Source of the DNA: Lycocorax pyrrhopterus obiensis | Taxonomy: Eukaryota; Chordata; Aves; Passeriformes; Paradisaeidae | Direction: 5' to 3' | NCBI GenBank assembly: GCA_014706295.1 | Contig: JACSVZ010000001.1 | Location: 82,148,237-82,212,236 of the forward strand | Length of the DNA: 64,000 nt | Shown here: piece after piece, positions 11,336 to 24,800 of the stretch | Layout of the letters: every line of letters starts with the position of its first letter | Position numbering within the stretch: position 1 is the first letter of the stretch | Made by a program: the position numbers and the translations under genes | Notes under the pieces: model-generated | The model's database searches: none | What the model was told of the DNA's origin: nothing | Seen by the model: only the letters and a program-made list of their open reading frames with translations

Positions 11336-14300
11336 TAAAAAAAACCAAGGAGCTAATTAAAATACAAAGGTCATCCAATCCACTACAAGGACAGTTGGCC
11401 AGAGAATGTTTGAAAGGTCCTAGGGAAAAAAAAATCTCTCTATTGTCTCACTACCTCTTCTACCTCTCTGATTTCATGGCCTATTAACTCCAAGGTCAAG
11501 AGGGTAGGAGGAGGTCAGGGTTGAGTACAACACGGTGAGTGTTTCTGTCTGAGATCCTCTCTTACCAGGTATTTATGTCAGTCTGGGACTCAACAAGAAT
11601 TATGAGCTATCTCACATTTAGGGAGTTTTAGGATTTTGACAGTTGCCTTTAAGGGGATTAATTGTAACTGGACTTTAATAAGGGCTGGGTGTCTAATTTG
11701 GGCAGAGGTGGAAAGGTTCTGCAGATGAACAAAATAGGCAGCTTAAGCATCTATGATATGACCTTTCACTTGCCTAAAATCTGGATGAATAGCAGATGCT
11801 GATGTTGACTGAGGGCTGAGGATAGGCAGTATGAATCATGGATTGGTACTTAATCATTTAAAACCTCCAGATGGCTAATTTATGGTAGATGAATTCAGGT
11901 TTCAGAGGGTAATCACATCACCTTATTTTAGGTATATAAATTAGATGCCAAAAATAGAAAACTGGTCTTTCTATGTTCCTTCTATAGCCAACAGGGAGAC
12001 ACTGGTCTTCTAGAAAATGAATCAAAATTAGATTTTTACTCCAAATTCTAGAAAATTCTGCTGGTCCTTGCTGATTTTAAATGAAGTGTTGATAATCTTT
12101 CCTCTATATACAGTGACTGTATGTCTATAGACTGTATAAAATCACTGTTTCCCCAAACTGGAAAAACTTGAATATATATGAGTGCGAACTCAGGACTGAG
12201 ATTCCAGAAGGCTGAAAATGAATCAATTCATTCAGAGGCTGGTCCGAACACACATGATTACAATGTATAATCCAGCATAAATAAATATTCTTTGAATTTT
12301 GGGATGCACTAGACACAGGGAAACTTTTGCTTAGTAAGCTCCTGAGAGATGAACAGAAGAGGAAATAGTTACTAAAAGTCAAGCAAAATGCATCAATTCA
12401 TGGCTACAATGCAAACAAATCTGCTTTTCTGTCAGTTGCACAGACTAAAGCTGCCTACAGGCAGTTTTAATTGACAAGCACATCATTCATGAAATAGATA
12501 AACCATACAAATTCCGACCTTGCCCATATCAAACAGGGCAATATTAACATAAGGATTCCCTTCATCCATTTTATTATGATTTATACTGGAGGAAATGATG
12601 ATGAAAAAAAATATTATGTGCCCATGTATTTATTCAACATTCTGCATGTCCTTTACTGAGGGAAATATATGCTTGTTATAGCTCATGAAAGGAAAATAAA
12701 AATCCTTAGTTTTAGACTTTGAGAGTACCAGGGGAGTATAGGATTGTCTTACAAAAAGAACAAATCTTTCACTAGGATTTTCACTTACACTGTCAAAAAT
12801 CCAAATGGTAATGATAATTCATTCACACCTTTTGTTTGAGATTTTTGGGATGGAAACTGATTTTCTTCATGCTGTCCTGAAGTCCAGTGTGTGACCCTTC
12901 TCTCCTAAGTGTCTCCAGTGGCATAAAGACCTAAAGCAGACTCTAAAACAATGTTTAGATTCTTTCTGAAATCAGCATCAGTATGTTCATGCTGGACCAC
13001 TGCCTAGAGACAGAGCTAGGTATTTTATACTGCCAGTGAGGCAGGCACTTTTTGATAATTAGTATGTGCAAATTCCAATGACAGTCGAAGAAAGAAGTAG
13101 GACTCAATTATCTGAGCACACATTAACCTGAAGTGGGGCTTTCATGATCAGTTGATTGGTGTTATTTTTTATTTATTCATTTAATCTGGATTCAGTTTCT
13201 TTTTGAAGACATGGCATAATGTGTAATGTATGAGATCAATTATTGAAAGGGTGACTGAGGTCTCACTATTTCTCTGATGAACTAAATTTAATAATTATAT
13301 AAAGACATATGAAGAGACAGTGTGAAGTTAATATGAAATTTCTACTTCACATTTCAACCATAATCTTGAGGTGATGATTCAACATGTGTGAAATTGATCT
13401 GAAGACTGCACACAATAAATCTACCATTACTGTGAAGACTCACTATTTTCTGGTTATGCCAGCAATTTTATGTGAATAATTATGACCTTTCTGCATAGTT
13501 TATAGTTACAGGAAAAATAGCAACAACAGTTGTGACAGCTGTTGCAACCAAGGGCTGTATATTTCCAGTTTTGTCCTTAGCTGTAGCTGCCTGGTAAGTC
13601 AGTCACAATACCAAAAGAAATACAATAGTTTTTAGTGTGACTTGCACCCCAAAGCAAGGGCACACATCTACAAAATTTAGACAACAACAGTTTGATGACA
13701 TTCCTCATAAAAATATATATATATATCTCAAAATAATTCATTTGGGAAGCATGGTTACATCTTAGGCACTGATCTTCAAACTTTCACCTTCAAGCTATCA
13801 TAACTCCAGATGACTGAAGTGACTTAATTTTTCAGCCTTCCAAGGTGCAGTCATTAGCAGTCTCACAATATCTATAATTGTCTTTTTATAGTTACAAAGC
13901 TGCAGCAATGGAAGACGACAGCTTGTGCCACTTAAATGGAACCCTGCAGTGCTGTTTCCTGATAACACAAAAGATTATGTATGGCACCTGCACAACCCTG
14001 GGATTATGAAAGGCTGGATAAGAAAACGCAAGGAAAAGCTTGGGGGAAAGAGGATAATCTTTAGTCAGTTTGTGACAGGAGTAACAGAAACTCTGCTGGA
14101 AAGAGCAGGATAGGACCTCAGGCAAGCTTACTCTTTACAGCTAATTTTATATAGCACATCACAGTGTGATAACCTTGGTATGAGAACAAGCCCAGGGGTG
14201 AAGCGTTTCCTTCAGATTTGTTGAAGTCCTTGTGCTAATTAAGCTGTATGTAAACAACTCCACTGTGTGATAGCTCAGGTTTTCTTCCTCATCATTGTGC

Positions 14301-16069
14301 CTTCCTCTGACATGAAACACCTCTAATACCCCTTGCATCTTGGTTGCCCTGTCTTGCATATTGGGTCAGATCTTAGCTCTCCTGTTCTCTTTGAGCATCC
14401 CACTAGATTTCACCTCTGTTTTCGTGTATGATATCACTCATTCCATCCTAACCCCCCTGCAAGAGGCATAAGCATGCATCTCTTCTTTGGCTCTGCTCAA
14501 TGCTTTCACAGACATTTGTCTAGACCACTACCTTAACATCATCTTCTAAGCCAACTATTCCAACAGCTTCTAAAATTTCTTCCTCTGGCTCTCTGTCTAC
14601 TATTCTGCCAATTATAATCTTAATTCTCTCCTTAAGATAATTTATAATTTGTTGCTGCAGATTCTGTTGGTTTTTTTTTAATTTTTATTTCCACTTTGGT
14701 TGCATTTTCTACAAACCCAGAACTACATTATTTTCTTGACCTTAGCTTTGAAAGGACTTCTACCATGCAACAACATATGTGTATTTATGTTTGTATGTGA
14801 GCTCAGTCATTGTCATTGTTAAGACTTTGATTACAATTCAATTTTCAATGTTTAAATAAAAATTCTCATTAACAAGAATGAAAAGGACTTAGGAACATAG
14901 TGTATGCATTATTTTCATTTAGCTGTTGTGTGTTAAATAATGAATACTCTGTCATCTCCCCTTGTCTGTTAAAATACAGAAAAATATCTGTCTTCTACCT
15001 GCTTTCTAAGTTCTTCAGTATCAACAACCTCTTTGATTCCGAAACATCTTAAAAACAAAGAAGAAAGAGATCTTTTTAACACCCAGAAGCAGCCCATGAC
15101 TTCCTGTCCTGGATCTGGAATGTTACTCAGCTTTTCCAATCAGTCTTACAGGGAATTTCTTCAGCCATTGTTTGAAAGTTAGGGATAGTCAGATGCCTTC
15201 ACATGCCTATTTCTAGAGCTTACTATTAACCATCTCTCTTTTTAGGCAGTTTTTTAGATGTGTCTTCTGAAACATCAAGGCCTGGATTTATCACATTTCA
15301 TTTATGTGGCTGATGGAGACGATGAACCTGTGAGAGCCATTGTTCTGCGGCCAGTGTACAGTAATTTGAACAAGATGTTTGTGTATTAGATAAACCAAAT
15401 TCCATATGTATGCTCAGAAAACAGCTGAGGTCTTAGGAGGAGTAATTCACCCTCTGAAGGTACCAGATCTGGTCATTGTCTATAGTGATGCCTATAATGA
15501 GTGATATTTGTACCAGTTACGAATGCCTGCGATATCTTAATCTTATGGCTTGCTTAGGTATTTAAAATTTGTGTGATGAATCTAAGCCTGATCTGTTTCT
15601 AAAGAGCCATATAAACATCATATGCAGGTCAACTGCTTTTAACATTTGTATGTCCTGTTTTAGGGCTGATCCATTGCTAGTTATAGAAATCATAATCTCA
15701 CGAAAAGTCTTGTTCAGGAGGGCCATTAATAGCCAGAAAGGGAGTAAATTGAGAGCAGAGCAGAAATGAATGCAAGTGACAGTGTGATAGGAAAAAAAAC
15801 CCATCTTTTTGAAGTCTCTGACTATGAACTCCAGAATAAGACACAGAGAGACAGTCTTTCAGGCAAGTCTTTAAATAGTCTCTTCATGCCTGACAATACA
15901 AATCTAAGTGAAAACTCTTAAACCTTTTTAATAACATCGATCAGATTATATTAGTCCAATATCATGTATTGATGACAGTCCTGCTCTACAAATTATCTTA
16001 TAACTCAACCTCTCTTATTAATTTTCTGCACAACATGGCACTTTTATGAACAATTATGTCTTCTTTTAG
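11336..16069. other. AT-rich unassigned DNA
   Basis: No gene or interspersed repeat was recognised. A short AT dinucleotide run lies at 13713-13726. A strong acceptor-like pyrimidine tract ends near 15245 but is followed by stops in every frame within about 75 bases. Open frames are at most 85 codons. Confidence 0.5.
13713..13726. repeat. (AT)n microsatellite
   Basis: A pure AT dinucleotide run of 14 bases (13713-13726). Confidence 0.8.
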
Positions 16070-16101
16070 ATCCATATATAAATCTGTCTAAGAGAAGGAA
16101 G
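16070..16101 (+). other. Candidate 32-nt exon with strong splice sites
   Basis: The acceptor TTATGTCTTCTTTTAG ends at 16069 and the donor AAG/GTAAGTTG begins at 16102. The donor matches the vertebrate consensus MAG/GTRAGT. In one phase (one base borrowed from the previous exon) the 32 nt are open and read xPYINLSKRRK. The other two phases contain a stop. I do not recognise the peptide. Both signals are strong for such a short interval, but no neighbouring exon was found. Confidence 0.22.
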
Positions 16102-16780
16102 GTAAGTTGCTGACCATTTTTTAATGTTTTTCCCAGCTGGAAATTGCTAGTGTATTTTCATGCAGTTTTTTTAATGAGAAAATATCATATTCTCATCTTC
16201 TGTTATACATTACATATTTCTTTTTATTTTTGGGATTTTTTTAAGCAGGGAATATATTGCAATCAAAAGCACTAAACTCCTTTGCTAGGTAACAGGTATA
16301 TGCTAGGGAGAGCTTTCAAAAAATCAAATCAAGTTTATGAAGTACTATAGAGATTATGTCCTTGTACTCTTGTAGGAGAAGAAATAAGAGATCAATTTTC
16401 TTTGCAATATTTATTTTTCAAATAACAATTCTAAAGCAGACTAGTAGTTTATGTGCAGAACCAGATCATTCTTTCCGTATCAAGTAGAACAATTTTGCCA
16501 GACTCACTTTGCTGCTAACATGGATGTCATGCAGTTAAATATAAGCTGACAGAAAGTACGACATAACTGGAGTAAATCTTATTCATAACGATCAATATTT
16601 TCCTCAAAAAAATAAAAGTTCTGTCTTTGGAGTTGTTTTGAACTGCCAAGGGTAGACAGTACCCTGACAGAAGACGTATTCCCTGAGACAGCTGGGGAGT
16701 TCTCAGTGGAGGTCATCAGTTATATGGATACGACTGTCCACGTACATCTCTGTAGAGTCCTAATACTTCCCCAGCAGGCT

Positions 16781-17116
16781 TGGGGTTTAATGCCAACTCA
16801 GCCCCCCACAAGAGAGTGAGAAAGTGAGAAAACTCATGAGTTCAGATGAAGACAGTGCATGATGCCCCAAGGTATGAAATATCCTTTGGTCAGTTGGGGT
16901 CAGCTGTCCCAGTTGTGTCTCCTCCCAACTCCCCATGCTCCTCCAGACCCCTCACAAGTCTGGCAGCATGAGAAACTTTGGCGCTCTGCAAAAGCCACTC
17001 AGCAATGACGAAACCTTCTCTGTATTATCAACACCATTTTCAGCACAAATCCAAAACACTGCCTCATCCTGGCTGCTGTGGAGAAAATTAACTCTGCCCC
17101 AGCCAAAACCAGGACA
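16781..17116 (-). mobile_element. Solo LTR of an avian ERVL-type endogenous retrovirus
   Basis: On the minus strand the element begins TGTCCTGGTTTTGGCTGGGG (from 17116) and continues with a 'gcagagttaattttc' block, a 'gtgttttggatt' block, 'gacagctgacccc' and 'tatttcatacctt', ending near 'ggcattaaacccca' (16781). This order is the one I know from the LTRs of ERVL elements common in bird genomes. No internal gag, pol or env sequence lies beside it, so it is a solo LTR left by recombination or a fragment. At about 336 bp it looks shorter than usual. The flanking 5-mers (AGGCT and GCCAT) do not match, so no target-site duplication is visible and the left edge may be eroded. Confidence 0.8.
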
Positions 17117-20100
17117 GCCATCTATGTTAAGTGCCACTAAAATGTGTTAGAGTGAGAAAGTATAATTTTGTACACAGACAAAATATTTTTAATTCACGAA
17201 GTTTAAGTTCTGAAATTATTTCTTCTTTGCGTGTAAGTGTCACTAAAGCAACTGTAGAACATGGAGTGCAAAGGCCTTTTTGTGCCAAGAACTCTGCCCA
17301 TGCAGGCAGCTGAAACGGGCGTACACACATGCACACTCAGATGTACTGTTGCTAAATGATGGTGTCTGCAATGTTAACAAATGGAAGCAGCTGAAAACAC
17401 CTTTTTCTTTTTTTAAAATCACCAAGGTAACACCTCCCTTGAGGATAGGGAAGAGCAGTGAAGAACAATAGTCACCCTAAGTGGCATAGTTAAGTAGCAC
17501 AGAGACAAGGAGGTCAACACAGAATGGTCTCAATTCAGAGCCAACAAAAATTGCTGTAATTCCTCAGCAAGGCACCTAATTGGAATCATGCACATTGACA
17601 GTTTTAACAATTTTACTTCATGCTCTGGAGCAATATAAAAACCACCTTGATTGTTTATCTGTCCCAAGTGCCCATGATAGCAAACACTAAATCCCAGAAA
17701 TGGTCATTGATGCACATGCAGTCGCTAGCACAAGCGACAGAGCCACCTCGTTCTGTGGGAACTATAGTTAGGGCTCTTGCCAAAGACATCTGATGCCAGA
17801 CACACATTTACTGTGGATATTGCCTATTACCACCCACATAAGTCTGTGTATCTGACATGGGAACAAACATGCAGCTGCTCAGTCTATCCTTTTATTAGGC
17901 AAAGATGGACCCTACCCTTGCAGCTACAAATACAGGATTTGGGCACCTGAGCAAGTTAATTCATTTGGCATTGGTAAATGATCTGAAGGGAAAGCCTGTG
18001 GGAGCTACTTAGGTTTCAGCAGCTTTAAGTCCTGTCGTAGAACTTTTCAGAAGGTTAAAAGACTTTTCACATAAGTTGGAGCTAGTCTCAGCATTAAAAA
18101 AATAGTACCAGTCAGACTAAGTAAATGATCATGGTCTGATTCTCATAAATGTTGTAAAACCCGAGGTGAAAGGTTTGAAGCAGCTCTGTTCTTCCTCCTT
18201 TCCTTTTCCATCTGACAAGGAATATCTTCTGATTTGAGGGCCAGTGCATAAGGAGCACAAAACTAGCATGTGCCTGAAGACGTGAGGTGTGTTAACCACA
18301 AAGCTTTTACCATCCCTTGTTGACACAGTTATGCAAGGCTACAGACCACCTCTAGTGTGCTCAAATGCACGTAGCTACAGAGACTGAGAAGCCTTCAAGT
18401 TAGCTAAAACTAACTGTAGTTTACAAGTCAGCATAGTCACAGGATAGAGAACTATAGCATATTACCAGTGAGTACAGGAAAGAAGATGTGTAATTAGATA
18501 TAATTGGTCTTTCCATATCTAATTGCTATTGACTGTGTTGTTAAAGCTTTAATCTTCTATCTTTATTTTCCTACCACCATCTCTTCTTTTTAATCTCATT
18601 TCCTTTATGGATGAAGAACCATTTAAACAGCATTTAAAGACTACAGACATCATTCTATTGATTGAATGAATGAATACTTCAGCAGAAGCAGAGCAAGACT
18701 CCTGTGATTCTCTTCTAAGGAAAGTTCACCATTTCTTTCCAGTTAGTCAAAGCCTTGCAGCCTTGTCCTCCTCTCTAGAGACCCACAGTAGTAGGTTATA
18801 TGGAACTGATGACTGGGCAAAAACATATCAGAGTACAGCTATGGCTTGAGACTGAGAGCATTTGAGTTGGGGCAGAAATATATGCAGGGGAGGAGCTCAT
18901 CTGGCTGTAAGCCTCTATAGTCTCTGGAAATAAACATGCAAATACCTGTTTCAAACTCTGTTTATGGAGATACTTGTTTAAAAAGGCTAAATCAATCTAG
19001 TTCTATGAGAAGACCATCATTATGCAAATTGTCTCTCAGGGAGCTTAAAATAAGCAAGTTCCTTCTTTCAGGAGAAACATGACTAAACTGTCAAATATTA
19101 CTTAGTAAGAGGATTATATTGGATTGATTTTACTTAAGACTTTCATACAAAGTTTTTCTCTCTTCATTTTTAGCAAGCCACTTGCTTTTGAGATATTGGT
19201 TTGAATTCAACATTAGTCTTAATTGACATAGGTTTAGTTATTTCACTTGAGTTCTTTACCATAAAGCTCCATATATTATATAATTATATGTAAATAGAAG
19301 GATCCAGGCATGCTGTAATCCATGTGCTGAGATGGAAGGCAGAGAAATAAATAGAGAAGCCTGTTTTGTGACTTTATGCCCATGAAATACATAGGTTGAA
19401 ACAAAAGATTTTGCAGCAGCAGACTTGCCTGATTGAGGTGTGTGATTAGTTTTCGGTTTAACTCCCTTTCTAATGATTTCCAAAATATATCAGTATGCGA
19501 TCCACAAAACAGACACTTGGAAAATCAATCAGTTGCAAGAAGCTGGGTGAATTTAATACTGAAAAAAAGAAATATAAGTAAAATCATGAACACAAAAAGA
19601 AGAGAAATCAGGGGGGAGGGGAACAGCTTCAGTCCCATAATGCAATCTCATGAGGTGAGCTTTGTGCTATGGTCATTAACAGGGATGCTCAATTCTGATA
19701 AAATGTTACATCAGACCATTGCAGAATCTAATCTCAGAAAAACTGTACACATTGGACTTTTCTCAGGGTGTTTTAGAGCAAGACAACCACAAATGTGTAA
19801 TTCATTAATTTGCTTCTGCCATTTGGATCAATTACATTTACAGCTGGCTGATGGATAAGAGGCAGGTACAGAAGGAGATGCAGTTAGATGGTCTGGAACA
19901 CACCCAGGAGGGAAGCAGAATGGATCTGAGGTAAAAATTATCTTTTCCCTGGGAAAATGCTTTTTGACTACAGTGAGAGAGCACCCGGAAAAGATAAAAG
20001 ACATCATTACGTACTCTATTCCTTTACCTCTTCTGTGTTAGTACAAGAGCCTGCTGTATGTTTCACAGGGCTGAAGGGATGAGAGAAGAAAAGAAGAACA

Positions 20101-23100
20101 CCATCTGCTTGTGAAATCTGTTTGCTTACCACAATAATACTGAGGTACCTGTTCAGGACATCATGGAAGTATTTCATATATTTCCTAACAGCAGCCCCTT
20201 AGCTGAAACCCAAGAACACAACTAAGTTAAAAAGAAGTTCTAAGAAATCAACTAGAGGAAAGTACTCAAGATTTATTTTGACTAATTCTGTAGCATCATG
20301 CTTTGCTTGTCTGACTTTTACTTGCCTGAACTTCAAAGAATTTCAAGCAGCATTAGAACAAATTCATCCCTGTTAGTCAGCAATTTCATCCTTCATACAT
20401 GTCTTTGAAAATCTGTGCTTCAGATCCAAAGAAATAGATGCTGTGCAAATTAAAGCAGTGTAATTCCTTTGGAATTGCCAGATGCGTTCAGTTTAAACCA
20501 TCGGGAGCTGCGCAGAGACAGAAGGGATAAAACTCCCATCCCTTTGATCCCCGGAGCACTACCCCCTCTGCCTGAGCTGGAGAAGCGCATGTGCAATGCG
20601 TACCAACCCTGTGGCCCTGCCTACAAAGGTCCTGCTAATAGAGAGCACAGCCTGTGCAACTGGCACAGCCCTGCATTAACCTTCAGGCAGGTGGCTGTGT
20701 GAGGGGTGGAAATGAACGGCAAGGATGGACTAGGTGCACTGGAGGATAAGAACAGGGCAGAGGTGAGGCAGGGCAAGAGAATTTATTGTTAGACCTTCAT
20801 GTCATAGAAAAGAACCCAGCTTACATCTCTGCAGTGTCCAAGCAAGAGTTCTGCTTCTCCCTTTCAGTCAACTCCAGTTAACTGTACCCATCCTGACAGG
20901 ACAGGAGTGTGCTGGGGTCAGATATGCCTCTACTCTTCTTGGAGACAACCGTCTAACTCCAGGCTTAAGCTCCAGTATGAGCTGGTCCAAGTGCATGATA
21001 GTTGATCAGGGAGTTTGTCATAAAGAATGAGATCTAGCTTTAAGCTGACACAACAACAAAAACATATTACAGCCCTTAGAAGAAACAAATGCTTGTCAAT
21101 GCAGAGCAGACTCTATATAACTCATACTAAGTAGAGGTCAGTCTTTTTCTCAGTCATATGGTTGTTTTTGATAATGCCTGACTTCAGTTTTTGGGGGATG
21201 CCCCAGTGAACAGTTCCATCTAGACTGATTTGCTTTTTAAGAGCAATGCACACCTTGCTGGTAGACTGGGTGATAAAGGAATACTGACTTAGCCCCTGTC
21301 TGTAGCAGAGAAAGTCCCACACTCACCACTGGCTGTAAGAACACCAATCTGCGAAACAGACATAACTGTTTGCTTGGAAGTCAGTATTTCTCAACTGGAT
21401 TATAGACACTGGGAAATGTGATGTAGAAAAAGACAGCTAAAGCACTGACCTCCCTAGTGGTAATGCTCTTGTCATGCTCAAATACCTGTTAATAGACTAA
21501 GAGCCAAGAATTTATTACTAGTATAATCAAAGCCTTAACAGTCTATTTATTATGGAATGTAGCATTGTTAGTTCAGATGTAAATACTATACATAGAGAAA
21601 AAAATACAGAAAATGTTGCAACTACAATGATAATAATAATTAACAAACACAGTAATTTGAAATTGCTATACACACCCTTTTTCCTGGTGTTCTTTCTGTT
21701 GTTCCTCCAAGTCCTAAATTCAGCGGTTCCATTTGGGAGTGGGGTGAGGGAGTTGTCAGCACCTGTATTTTTTCACCAGGAGGAAATGTTTCATGTTAGT
21801 GCTTTTTCACTCTACAATCCCTTTTAAATTATTTTTATTTTTGTTAACATACTTTTGTACCTGGTTCTTTTTACATTATTCCGTATTCCGCATCACATCC
21901 GAATTTACTATAGATGTTGCCTTTTACATGCACTTGAGTGTATTTCTCTGTTTACTGTCCCTAAAGACTATTTTTGACCAACCCCAGGACTGTATTTTTT
22001 TTAACAGATCATTTGTATGGTTTTTTATAACTATGGGGTATGCAGTGCCAGGCTGTGCCCCATCTATTATCCCATGTCTGCACTCGTCTGTGCCATAGCC
22101 TACATCTCTACTTCTTAAGATGTCCTCTTTCACACCAAGCCTGTATTTCTCTAAACAACGTCTTTGATAATTGCTTCTTTCGGCTATCTGTATAAAACTA
22201 TTGTCATACTTCACAAAGATAACAAAACCAAAAGAAATTAGCCACAGACACCCATAAATTAAACAAATTGCTGTCACAACTAAACTAATAGAGTTGCAGG
22301 CTGGCCAGGTTCAGGCAGAGCAAGTCTGGTAGGTCGTACTACTGAGGGCTTGCAAACTCGGTAAAAAACCTATAACATGTTACTAGCAATAGCAGTAGTG
22401 TACGATGGGACTACCCAAACACACACCACACATGGTTTTCTCCAGAGTGATCTTAATACAGTCTACCAAAACCAGAGTCTGGAATACACAGACTCAGAGG
22501 AGGTAGCCCAAACCATTCCAGTTTCCAATGATCCCATGATTTCCTTTGAGGGTAATTTCTGATCTCCCTTTCTACAGACCTGTTCCCAGCTCACTTGAGC
22601 ACCTGGCTTTATGTAAGGAAATGTGTCAATAAACCCCTCTCAGGATAAGTAGGACAACCTCTTTACAGAAGCCCAATACACACCAAATACCTGGGTTGGA
22701 AATCAAACGACATCAGCCTACAGAGGTTACAATTCATTGCTTTCAATACAGGAAATTTTGTGACAGCAGTATTTTAAGGCAGAACAGTTCATGACGATGC
22801 AATGCAGATGGCTGCTGGCCCGAGTGCCTTTCCGTTCATGCTGGTAGTTGACAGTGTGCATTACAGTGACTTAATGGTATATTTATCACAAACAGCATTG
22901 TCTAATGAATGAATACTTAATGAGCCTCCATTAAGCTTAGAAGTGGCCTGTTTTAAACCATTAGCTCATTACAGTAATAAGGTATTTTCTACTGCAGATG
23001 AGTTAAAGCAAACACAGCAGTTCTTTGAAGCCAGATGACTGCTTAAGGCAAAATAAAAGAGAAAGCAGAATTATTAATTCAAAGAAATAGAAACCAAATC

Positions 23101-24597
23101 TACTATAGAGGGCAAAAAAAACCAGCTTTGAATTTTGGGTTTTTTTTCTTTTTCTTGGTAGCATTTTCTGGTTTGGAAAAAAGTAATTTAAATTGACAAG
23201 GTAAGAGCTTTGACTTTCACTACTGTGGGCGGAATAGACTGTCAGTCATGAATTGTCTGTTCCAGTAATCACTTTGCCCTGCCTTTGGATTGGATTAGAA
23301 TTAGCTAAAAATCATAGTATATGAGACTTCTAATAAGGAATTTCCCTTTACTTGTCTTAAATTGCTTGGTCTCTTATTGCAGGCCTTGTAATACCTTAGT
23401 TTGGGAAGAAAACTTATTTCAGTGCCTAAGGCAATAGAAGCTGAGAACTTGCAAAACATGTATAGTGTGACAAGGGTTTAGGGTTATTTGAAGAATTATG
23501 TAAGAGAGATATTTAGATGCCTAAATAGATAAAAAATGGCCCAATGGCATCTTTAAAAGCACTTGAGTCATGTAAAGCTAAATGTGAGGCTGGATGTCCG
23601 CAGTATATCTGTTTCCCTAGGTGCATATACAAACTAAGCAATGAAAGATTTCCAGTCAAAAGAATTAGAAAATTATGACTGCAGGTACTTTTATTGAACT
23701 TCTGATTTATCTACAGACTAATAATTGTAGGTCTAATCTAGAGTTCATAGAATTCAATGAAGTACTTTTTACTGATTCAGTATACTTTATATCAGGTTTC
23801 TGTAATTATAGTAAGTTATTCTGAACGAGGAATTCATCTTGTAGAATTAAAATGTATTTGTGGATAATATGTGAGTAGAAAGTGGGCACAAATTTTAAAT
23901 TTTTTGCTATAAATTATTCACGCAATTATATTACATCTAGATAGATACGGGAATTACTCATTAATAATTATGTATTCCACAGAAGCACTGGCAACATGAT
24001 GAAACAGATTTATTGTGAAGGATCTGTCCATCAGTAGAAAGATTCATGTAAAGTACTTCAAAGACTCCCATTTGACTCCAAATCACCAGCTATTAAGCAA
24101 AGAACGGCTGGAAGCTGCCGCTGTTCGGAAATAAGATCGGTGAGGGAAATGCTGTGTGGCAGGAGCAGTATTTTTAGTATATTTCTCTTCTCCTAGGTCC
24201 TGTTGTAGAGGTTATGTCAGTGTGGTTACTCTTTTAGGAAACAGAATGAGAAGAGATGAATGGAGAATACGTAGGCATAGGATACAGCTTTCAGTTATTC
24301 TATTCTCATAATTTCCTATAGGGACATTTTAAACCTAACGATGTCACATATTAAATCCTTGTTGAAATTAATGAGCTTAATATTTTGTCATTTCATCCAT
24401 CTCTGTATCTTCAGTGTGAGCTTAGGACACTTGCAATTTCCCTCCATGTGGCTTGGCCTCAGTTTGAAAAAAAAAAAGATTAGGAACAGTTATGTCCAAC
24501 ACATAAAATGAATCCCTACTAGATTTAAAAGAGCAAGCAATGAATTTTAAATTTAGGAGTGCCTGCTACCCTTTTTTTAATTTCATGCTTTGCTGTG
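17117..24597. other. AT-rich unassigned DNA
   Basis: No recognised gene. The longest open frame is 141 codons at 19433-19858 on plus, without a motif and in the chance range. A GC-richer piece lies at about 20470-20720 with a 77-codon frame. An inverted repeat lies at 18492-18524. The part near 22,800-23,000 has several TAAT/ATTA homeodomain-like cores and may be a conserved element. Confidence 0.45.
18492..18524. repeat. 10-bp perfect inverted repeat
   Basis: AATTAGATAT at 18492-18501 and its exact complement ATATCTAATT at 18515-18524 are separated by 13 bases. It is AT-rich, so it could arise by chance. Confidence 0.6.
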
Positions 24598-24800
24598 CCT
24601 GCAGTCTGCTGCGTGTGCATGGCTGGGTGCAGGACACAGCTCTGTGGCGTGGCTCAGCGTGTGCGCACAGGGCTATCCGTGCATTCACGCACCACGGGAG
24701 ACCACAGCCCAGTGCATTCACGGCTCTGTGAGATGCTGTGGCTCTGTGTGTGCACACTGCTGTGCATGTGTGTACACGTGTCCCTCTGTGTGTACAGAAC
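24598..24800. repeat. TG/CA-rich imperfect low-complexity patch
   Basis: About 200 bp dominated by irregular TGTG, CACA and TGCATG-like words with several CpGs, at higher GC than its surroundings. Four overlapping short frames on both strands here are compositional. It directly abuts the 3' end of the minus-strand CR1 that starts at 24801. Confidence 0.6.

Noticed and set aside
15220..15350. Possible exon after a strong CTCTCTTTTTAG acceptor near 15245
   Set aside because: All frames stop within about 75 bases and no consensus donor follows.
19433..19858. 141-codon plus-strand open frame
   Set aside because: No recognisable motif; a GAG/GTGAGC donor inside it has no matching exon structure.
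20469..20720. GC-richer piece with a 77-codon frame
   Set aside because: No splice-site pair, no CpG cluster of note and no recognisable product.
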